A stretch of DNA of 64,000 bases, from positions 1 to 64,000 of the forward strand of contig DATLEI010000041.1 of assembly GCA_035525375.1 (NCBI GenBank). The letters are read 5' to 3'. Position 1 is the stretch's first letter; each line of letters starts with the position of its first letter. The translations under genes and the position numbers were made by a program. Shown one piece after another: positions 58,436-64,000 of this stretch. The stretch comes from JALZBN01 sp035525375 (lineage in GTDB: Bacteria > Actinomycetota > Acidimicrobiia > Acidimicrobiales > AC-14). The notes under the pieces were generated by a model. The model was not told the origin of the DNA and searched no databases. It saw only the letters and a list, made by a program, of their open reading frames with translations.

Positions 58436-59681
58436 CCCGCTTCTCAACGAGAGCCTCAGCCTGACTGTCGTGCTGATCATGCTCGGCAAGGTCGTCGTCG
58501 TCTTCATTCTGATGCTGCTGTCGGTCCTGATGATGATCTGGTTCGAGCGAAAGGTCATCGCCGGGATGCAGAGCCGTATCGGGCCGAGTCGGGCTGGGCC
58601 CATCGGCATCCTGCAGACCCTGGCCGATGGCATCAAGCTGTTCTTCAAAGAGGATCTGCTGCCCGAGAAGGCCGACCGGCGCGTCTTCAAACTCGCGCCG
58701 TACCTCTCGCTGGTGCCCGCATTTGCCGCGTTCGCCGTCATCCCCTTCGGCGGAACTGTGCGCATCGCCGGCCACGACACCTACCTCCAGCTGGCAGATC
58801 CGCCTGTGGGCGTTCTTGTGCTGCTCGCGATGTCGTCGATCGCTGTCTACGGGGTGATGCTGGCCGGGTGGTCATCGGGCTCGAAGTACCCGCTCCTGGG
58901 CTCAGTGCGGGCGACGGCGCAGATGGTGTCCTACGAGACGGCGATCAGCCTTGCCGTTGTGACCGCTGTTGTCGCCGCCGGGTCGCTCTCGACCCACGAC
59001 ATCTACGTCGACCAAGCCGTCTGGAACTGGAACGTGTGGACCCTGGGCCTGGTGCCATTTGTGATCTATGTCATAGCGGCAACGGCGGAGACCAACCGGG
59101 CGCCCTTCGACCTCGTTGAAGCCGAGCAAGAACTCGTCGGCGGCTTCCACACCGAGTACTCGTCGATTCGTTTCGCCCTGTTCTTCCTTGCCGAGTTCAT
59201 GAACACGATCACGGTCTCGGCGGTAGCCGTCACTTTGTTCCTCGGCGGGCCCAACGGGCCGGAGATCAGCTTCCTGCCCTGGGTGTGGCCGATCGTGTGG
59301 TTCCTGCTCAAGCTGGTTGGGTTCCTCTTTGCGTACGTCTGGCTCCACGCAACCCTCCCTCGCCTTCGTTATGACCAGTTGATGGACCTCGGATGGAAGC
59401 GCCTCATCCCGCTTGCGCTGTTCTGGCTGATGCTCGTGGCTGCGCTGCAGGTCGCTAGCGACGAGGGCTGGAACATGGCGGCCACCTTCGCTGTCGCCGT
59501 CGCGACCGGTATCTTCCTGTGGGCCGCGCTGGCGGTCGCACTGAAGGTCGGCTCCAAGCCCGAGCTGTCGTGGGAGCGCACGCAGCCGTCGACCACCGCC
59601 AAGCCGCCTGCCCCCACCTCGCCTCCCACCGACATGCCCGACGACGACAATGAGTCCCGACCGCAGATGCAGGAGGCCTGA
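58428..59681 (+). CDS. nuoH: NADH-quinone oxidoreductase subunit H
   Basis: This 417-residue membrane subunit with eight helices connects the arms at the quinone site. ERKVIAGMQSRIGPSRAGP and ETNRAPFDLVEAEQELVGGFHTEY are diagnostic (the second is given in two parts: ETNRAPFDL and VEAEQELV). A Pro/Ser/Thr-rich tail of about 40 residues follows the last helix. The start overlaps the nuoG end by 8 bp. Confidence 0.97.
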   Translation: MGDPLLNESLSLTVVLIMLGKVVVVFILMLLSVLMMIWFERKVIAGMQSRIGPSRAGPIGILQTLADGIKLFFKEDLLPEKADRRVFKLAPYLSLVPAFAAFAVIPFGGTVRIAGHDTYLQLADPPVGVLVLLAMSSIAVYGVMLAGWSSGSKYPLLGSVRATAQMVSYETAISLAVVTAVVAAGSLSTHDIYVDQAVWNWNVWTLGLVPFVIYVIAATAETNRAPFDLVEAEQELVGGFHTEYSSIRFALFFLAEFMNTITVSAVAVTLFLGGPNGPEISFLPWVWPIVWFLLKLVGFLFAYVWLHATLPRLRYDQLMDLGWKRLIPLALFWLMLVAALQVASDEGWNMAATFAVAVATGIFLWAALAVALKVGSKPELSWERTQPSTTAKPPAPTSPPTDMPDDDNESRPQMQEA

Positions 59682-59685
59682 GCCA

Positions 59686-60363
59686 GTGGGATACCTGGAC
59701 GGATTTCGGGTGACGCTCAAGCAGATGCACAAGCCGGTCACCAACCGGTATCCCGACGAGAAGCGGCCCAAGCCAGAGCGCTTCCACGGCCGTCACGTGC
59801 TGAACAAGTACGAGGACGGGATGGAAAAGTGCATCGGGTGCGAGCTCTGCGCCGGCGTCTGCCCGGCGCGCTGCATCTACGTCCGGGGGAAGGACAATCC
59901 CCCGGAGGCGCCGGTGTCTCCTGGGGAACGATTCGGCTTCGTCTACGAGATCAACTACTTGCGTTGTATCCACTGTGACCTTTGCGTCGAGGCGTGCCCG
60001 ACTGAGGCGATCACCGAGTCGAAGGTGTTCGAGTTCTCGTTCACCAATCGCGACGACGCCATCTACACCCGCGAGGAGTTGCTGGTCGACGACGAAGGCC
60101 AACCCCAGAAGCTTCCCTGGGAGGACTGGCGCGAGGGCGACGCCAAGAACACCTCGGCCTGGATGCGGGCCACGTCGCCCTCCGGTTCGGCTGCGTATGA
60201 GGGCAAGGTGGCTTGGTCCGGCGAGCGCGGGTTCGGCGTGCGCCCCCCCGAGAAGGGCCAAACTGGTGAGATGCGAACGGCCGGCGGCGGGGAAGGGGCC
60301 CCCGCCGCAACGGAGGAGGGCGGGGTTGGGGCCCCGCCCGGGAGCGCCGGAGGCGCCAGCTAA
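59686..60363 (+). CDS. nuoI: NADH-quinone oxidoreductase subunit I
   Basis: This 225-residue 8Fe ferredoxin-type subunit carries clusters N6a and N6b: CIGCELCAGVCPARC and CIHCDLCVEACPTEA. AGGAGG precedes GTG 59686. The last 60 residues are a Gly/Ala-rich tail, again not part of the conserved fold. Confidence 0.96.
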   Translation: MGYLDGFRVTLKQMHKPVTNRYPDEKRPKPERFHGRHVLNKYEDGMEKCIGCELCAGVCPARCIYVRGKDNPPEAPVSPGERFGFVYEINYLRCIHCDLCVEACPTEAITESKVFEFSFTNRDDAIYTREELLVDDEGQPQKLPWEDWREGDAKNTSAWMRATSPSGSAAYEGKVAWSGERGFGVRPPEKGQTGEMRTAGGGEGAPAATEEGGVGAPPGSAGGAS

Positions 60364-60941
60364 TGGATTGGGCGATATTCGCAATCGCCGGCGCAGCCAC
60401 CCTCGCCGGTGGGCTTGGGGTTGTGCTCGCGGCCAATCCAGTGCATTCGGCGCTCATGCTGGTGATGACCCTGTTCGGCGTTGCCGTGCTCTTCGTCGCC
60501 CAGCAGGCGCATTTCCTCGCCGCAGTGCAAGTCATCGTGTACGCCGGCGCGATCGTGGTGCTGTTCCTCTTCGTGATCATGCTCCTCGGTGTCGACCGGT
60601 CCGAAGACCTCCGCTACGAACCGCTGAAAGGCCAGCGACCGCTCGCGGCGATCACCGCCGCACTCGGCGTGGCGGGTGTGTTGCTGCTGGCCCGTTCCGA
60701 TCTCGACGCCGGTGAGCGGTCGGTTGGCGGCATCGCCAGCGGCCCCGGCTCCAACGTGTCGAAGTTGGCCGAGTCGCTGTTCACCCGTTACCTCTTGGCC
60801 TTCGAGGTCACCTCCGTTCTCCTCGTGATCGCCGTCGTCGGCGCGGTCGTGCTGGCGCGCCGTACGAGGGAAAACGAGGAAGAGGGCATCGACCCTGAGA
60901 GCGACGCGTTTGCCGACGAGAGCCAAGCGGTGTCTCCATGA
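60363..60941 (+). CDS. nuoJ: NADH-quinone oxidoreductase subunit J
   Basis: This 192-residue membrane subunit with five helices has NPVHSALMLVMTLFGVAVLF and AVQVIVYAGAIVVLFLFVIM as hallmarks, including the pi-bulge region. Its ATG overlaps the nuoI stop. The acidic C-terminal end overlaps nuoK by 4 bp. Confidence 0.96.
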   Translation: MDWAIFAIAGAATLAGGLGVVLAANPVHSALMLVMTLFGVAVLFVAQQAHFLAAVQVIVYAGAIVVLFLFVIMLLGVDRSEDLRYEPLKGQRPLAAITAALGVAGVLLLARSDLDAGERSVGGIASGPGSNVSKLAESLFTRYLLAFEVTSVLLVIAVVGAVVLARRTRENEEEGIDPESDAFADESQAVSP

Positions 60942-61243
60942 CGGTGCCCGGGGTTTGGTATCTGTCGCTGGCCGCCATCCTTTTCACGATCGGCGCCGTC
61001 GGGCTGCTCGTGCGCCGCAACGTCCTCGTGATGTTCATGTGCGTGGAACTCATGCTCAACGCGGTCAACCTCACCTTCGTCACCTTTGCCCGCAAGCTCG
61101 ACGACGTCGGCGGTCAGTCCGTCGTCTTCTTCGTGCTCGTTGTCGCCGCCGCCGAGGTCGTTGTCGGATTGGGCATCATCGTGAACATCTTTCGGCGCAG
61201 ACCCGGCGCGACGGCTGACGACGCGTCTCTCCTTCGCGGCTGA
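60938..61243 (+). CDS. nuoK: NADH-quinone oxidoreductase subunit K
   Basis: This 101-residue, three-helix MrpC-like subunit has the channel Glu residues in MCVELMLNAVNL and VVAAAEVVVGLGIIV. ATG overlaps nuoJ. The gap to nuoL (about 117 bp) holds a strong hairpin. Confidence 0.96.
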   Translation: MTVPGVWYLSLAAILFTIGAVGLLVRRNVLVMFMCVELMLNAVNLTFVTFARKLDDVGGQSVVFFVLVVAAAEVVVGLGIIVNIFRRRPGATADDASLLRG

Positions 61244-61252
61244 GCGGAACGT

Positions 61253-61291
61253 TTGCGGCTTGGGCGTCGCAGAGCGACACCCAAGCCGCAA
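61253..61291 (+). terminator. Strong hairpin between nuoK and nuoL
   Basis: TTGCGGCTTGGG and CCCAAGCCGCAA pair over 12 bp, followed by one C-A mismatch and an inner 5-bp stem GTCGC/GCGAC with an AGA loop. No T tract follows. It may attenuate transcription, protect a processed mRNA 3' end, or mark a second promoter region for nuoLM. Confidence 0.6.
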
Positions 61292-61360
61292 TCCTCGGCG
61301 TGCCGACGGGGACGCCCGGGGTAATTGTGCCGGGGCGCGCCGCAGGCGAGACTACCCGCC

Positions 61361-63268
61361 GTGCTTGAAGCGGTATGGCTAATTCCTGCGCTCCCGCTCA
61401 CCGGTTTCGCCGTTCTTTTACTGGCGGGCCGGCGCCTTGGCGATCCCAAAGCCGGATGGCTCGCAACCGCCATGATGGGAGGCTCGTTCATCGCGACAGT
61501 CGTCGTATTCGTCGGCCTGCTCGATCGTTCTGAGGAGCATCGCAGTTACGTCCACACCCTTTTCTCTTGGGTGCCGGCCGGCCGTCTCAATGTCGACGTG
61601 GGCTTCCTTGTAGATCCGCTGTCGATGGCGATGGCGTTGTTCGTGACGGGCGTTGCCACCCTGATTCACCTGTACTCGATCGGCTACATGCACGGCGACG
61701 ACCGCTACGCGACCTTCTTCGTCTACCTCAACCTGTTCGCCTTCTCGATGCTCATGCTTGTGCTGGCCGACAACTTCCTGTTGACGTTTCTTGGATGGGA
61801 AGGCGTCGGCGCATGCTCCTACTTCCTCGTCTCGTTCTGGTTCGAGCGACCGGCTGCGGCGACCGCCGGTAAGAAGGCGTTCATTGTCAACCGGGTCGGC
61901 GACTTCGGGTTCATGGTCGCCATGTTCCTCATCTTCGCCACGTTCGGTTCGCTCCAGTACGCCGACGTGCTCGGTCCTGGGCTCACCGTCGTGTCGAGCG
62001 GCACCGCGGCAGCGATAGCGCTGTTGCTGTTCCTCGGCGCGACAGGTAAGTCGGCGCAGCTCCCGCTCTACATCTGGCTCCCCGATGCCATGGAAGGCCC
62101 CACGCCGGTATCCGCCCTCATCCACGCCGCGACCATGGTGACGGCGGGCGTCTTCCTCATGGTGCGGATAAACCCCATCCTGGGTGTCGCCGGTGACACG
62201 ACGCTGTCAATCATCGCGTGGGTCGGCGTCCTCACCGCGTTCTTCGCCGCAACCATCGCCTGCGCCCAGAACGACATCAAGAAAGTCCTCGCCTATTCGA
62301 CTGTCTCCCAGCTCGGCTACATGTTCCTGGCGGTTGGCTGCGGCGCGTACGTAGCGGCCGTGTTCCACATGATCACCCACGCCTTCTTCAAGGCCCTGCT
62401 CTTCCTCGGCGCCGGCTCCGTGATCCACGGGATGCACGACGAGCAGGACATGAAGAAGATGGGCGGGCTCCGAAAATGGTTGCCGATTACCAGCTCGACC
62501 TTCATTGTCGGCTGGTTGGCGATCTCGGGTGTTCCCCCGTTCGCAGGCTTCTGGTCGAAGGACGACATCCTGGCCAACGCCTGGGACAAGTCGCTCCCGC
62601 TGTGGATCATCGGGCTCATCACCGCCGGCCTGACCGCCTATTACATGGGCCGCCAGGTCTTCCTCGTGTTCTTCGGCGACGAGCGCTGGAAGGATGGCGC
62701 TGAGGCGCACGGCGCCCATGGGGACATGAAGCCCCATGAGTCACCCTGGACAATGTGGGTGCCGCTCGTTGTGCTCGCCGTCGGCGCCACCTTCGGTGGC
62801 CTTCTCAATCTGCCTTTCCACGGATGGGAGTTCCTGCACAGCTGGCTCGAGCCGGTTCTCGGTGACCGGCTCCACGAGCTGACCATTGGTGGCGACACCG
62901 AGCTCGCGCTTGCCCTGACGGCCGTCGCACTTGTTTTCGTCGGCATGGGCATCGCCTGGCTCGTCTACCTCGGGCACAAACTGCGCCAGGAGGCGATGGA
63001 GCCTTTGGTTCTCCGGCGCGCGTGGTACGTCGACCCCCTCTATGCCAGTGTCGTGGAGAAGCCAGGACGAGTCCTTGCCGACTTCAGCGCCTATGTCTTT
63101 GACAAGCGCATCATCGACGGCGCGGTGAACGGTGTCGCCGGGTTGGTGCGACTCGGGGGAGGGCGGCTGCGCTCGGTGCAAACCGGCTACGTCCGCAACT
63201 ACGCACTCGTGATCGCGGCCGGCGCGGTACTCCTGCTCGCCTACATGGTGAGCCGGGTCGGAATTTGA
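61361..63268 (+). CDS. nuoL: NADH-quinone oxidoreductase subunit L
   Basis: This 635-residue antiporter-like proton pump subunit has VDPLSMAMALFVTGVATLIHLYS near 85 (split as VDPLSMAM and LFVTGVATLIHLYS), LTFLGWEGVGACSYFL, the Lys/Glu channel residues in LPLYIWLPDAMEGPTPVSAL, and a C-terminal lateral helix. GTG 61361 is chosen over TTG 61325 because the first 12 codons (CRGAPQARLPA) are not membrane-like. The stop overlaps the nuoM ATG. Confidence 0.95.
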   Translation: MLEAVWLIPALPLTGFAVLLLAGRRLGDPKAGWLATAMMGGSFIATVVVFVGLLDRSEEHRSYVHTLFSWVPAGRLNVDVGFLVDPLSMAMALFVTGVATLIHLYSIGYMHGDDRYATFFVYLNLFAFSMLMLVLADNFLLTFLGWEGVGACSYFLVSFWFERPAAATAGKKAFIVNRVGDFGFMVAMFLIFATFGSLQYADVLGPGLTVVSSGTAAAIALLLFLGATGKSAQLPLYIWLPDAMEGPTPVSALIHAATMVTAGVFLMVRINPILGVAGDTTLSIIAWVGVLTAFFAATIACAQNDIKKVLAYSTVSQLGYMFLAVGCGAYVAAVFHMITHAFFKALLFLGAGSVIHGMHDEQDMKKMGGLRKWLPITSSTFIVGWLAISGVPPFAGFWSKDDILANAWDKSLPLWIIGLITAGLTAYYMGRQVFLVFFGDERWKDGAEAHGAHGDMKPHESPWTMWVPLVVLAVGATFGGLLNLPFHGWEFLHSWLEPVLGDRLHELTIGGDTELALALTAVALVFVGMGIAWLVYLGHKLRQEAMEPLVLRRAWYVDPLYASVVEKPGRVLADFSAYVFDKRIIDGAVNGVAGLVRLGGGRLRSVQTGYVRNYALVIAAGAVLLLAYMVSRVGI

Positions 63269-64000
63269 TGTCTGACTTCCCCATCCTCACCGCCCTCGTC
63301 GTCGTCCCCGCCGTTGGTGCCGGGGTCGTCGCCCTCGTGCAGCCGGCGCGCTATGCCCGATGGGTGGGATTCGGCATTGCCGTCCTCGTCGGGTTGCTCA
63401 GCGTCGCGTTGCTCATCGACTTCCAATCGGGTGTCGGTTCGTTCCAGTACATGTCCCAGCACGTGTGGATCAAGGAGTGGGGCATCTCCTGGAAGGTCGG
63501 CGTCGACGGCATCTCGATTTTCCTCGTAGTGATGTCGGGCATCCTCTTCCCGCTGGCGATCATCGGGCCGAAGATCCACCACGACCCCAGGGGATACACC
63601 GCGTGGATGCTGCTGCTGGAGGCGGGGTGTATCGGCGTCTTCCTCGCCCTCGACCTCTTCCTGTTCTTCGTCTGCTGGGAGATCGTCCTCGTCCCGATGT
63701 ACTTCCTCATCGGCGGTTGGGGATACGACCGTCGGATCTACGCCGCCCTCAAGTTCTTCCTGTACACGATGGCCGGCTCCGCGCTCATGTTCGTGGGGAT
63801 CCTGGTCCTGGTGTTCCTGCACGCGCAGGCGACGGGCGTCCTCACCTTCGACGTTGTCACCCTTGCTCAGGATCAGTCCTTGGCAGAGAGCACGGCACGC
63901 TGGGTCTTCCTGGCGTTCGCGTTGTCCTTCGCCATCAAGGTGCCGATCTTTCCCGTGCACACGTGGCTTCCCGACGCTCACACCGAAGCGCCGACTGGCG
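63268..64000 (+). CDS. nuoM: NADH-quinone oxidoreductase subunit M, 5' part
   Basis: The first 244 codons are present; the gene runs off the window edge. Clear NuoM features are VGVDGISIFLVVMSGILFPL, LFFVCWEIVLVPMYFLIGGW and, at the very end, FPVHTWLPDAHTEAPT. ATG 63268 overlaps nuoL by one base. nuoN is expected next. Confidence 0.95.
   Translation, partial: MSDFPILTALVVVPAVGAGVVALVQPARYARWVGFGIAVLVGLLSVALLIDFQSGVGSFQYMSQHVWIKEWGISWKVGVDGISIFLVVMSGILFPLAIIGPKIHHDPRGYTAWMLLLEAGCIGVFLALDLFLFFVCWEIVLVPMYFLIGGWGYDRRIYAALKFFLYTMAGSALMFVGILVLVFLHAQATGVLTFDVVTLAQDQSLAESTARWVFLAFALSFAIKVPIFPVHTWLPDAHTEAPTG

Noticed and set aside
1..64000. CRISPR arrays, insertion sequences, prophage genes
   Set aside because: No direct-repeat/spacer pattern, transposase, terminal inverted repeat pair or phage structural gene was found.

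Overview
The window is GC-rich (about two-thirds G+C by eye), gene-dense and almost free of mobile DNA. It carries actinobacterial hallmarks: a WhiB iron-sulfur regulator, a mycothiol glycosyltransferase (mshA), an RsiG-like sigma antagonist, nickel superoxide dismutase with its protease, a paired ArsA-like ATPase/whiB/penicillin-binding-protein neighbourhood, and the proC / excisionase-like HTH / hem order known from mycobacteria. The split b6-type cytochrome b with a dedicated ferredoxin, directly upstream of a complete nuo operon, and the compact style suggest a non-mycelial lineage such as Acidimicrobiia. That placement is inference.

Layout. 1-1.8 kb: a HigBA-type toxin-antitoxin pair, an antitoxin remnant and tRNA-Pro. 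2.0-9.6 kb: response regulator, STAS protein, two ArsA/GET3-like ATPases, NfeD-like membrane protein, WhiB, selB-selA. 9.7-20.7 kb: class A PBP, a trypsin-like protein without its catalytic residues, FxsA, Mrp divergent from a SufR-like regulator with a perfect palindrome between them, an A-type Fe-S carrier, topoisomerase IB, a DUF2231-Rieske fusion, a phosphoribosyltransferase, a 435-aa histone-H1-like-tailed protein and tRNA-Lys. 20.8-35.7 kb: HNH protein of lower GC, DksA-like protein, AarF kinase, hydrolase, MoaD-CdsA-like fusion, sodN/sodX, RsiG-like protein, mshA, M23 peptidase with a structured leader, proC, HTH protein, SAM hydrolase, CAP-domain protein, FTR1 iron permease with IdeR-like boxes.

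35.8-43.2 kb is a tetrapyrrole cluster: rex, sirC, hemA, hemC, cobA-hemD fusion, hemB and hemL (glutamyl-tRNA to uroporphyrinogen III plus the siroheme branch). 43.2-64 kb is respiratory: geranylgeranyl-reductase-like flavoprotein, cytochrome c, then a rightward series of membrane protein, ferredoxin, cytochrome b (two genes), Rieske protein, di-haem cytochrome c and membrane protein, followed by nuoABCDEFGHIJKLM (nuoM cut by the window edge). Rex-like operators lie before rex and before the cytochrome series, so NADH/NAD+ sensing probably links haem supply and respiration.

The most notable signals are: several genes whose conserved N-termini precede any ATG/GTG/TTG codon; a strongly over-represented palindromic octamer GGCGCGCC; the palindrome between mrp and the SufR-like gene; shared leader motifs before two cell-wall-associated secreted proteins; and the ferredoxin-containing b6-type complex joined to complex I.
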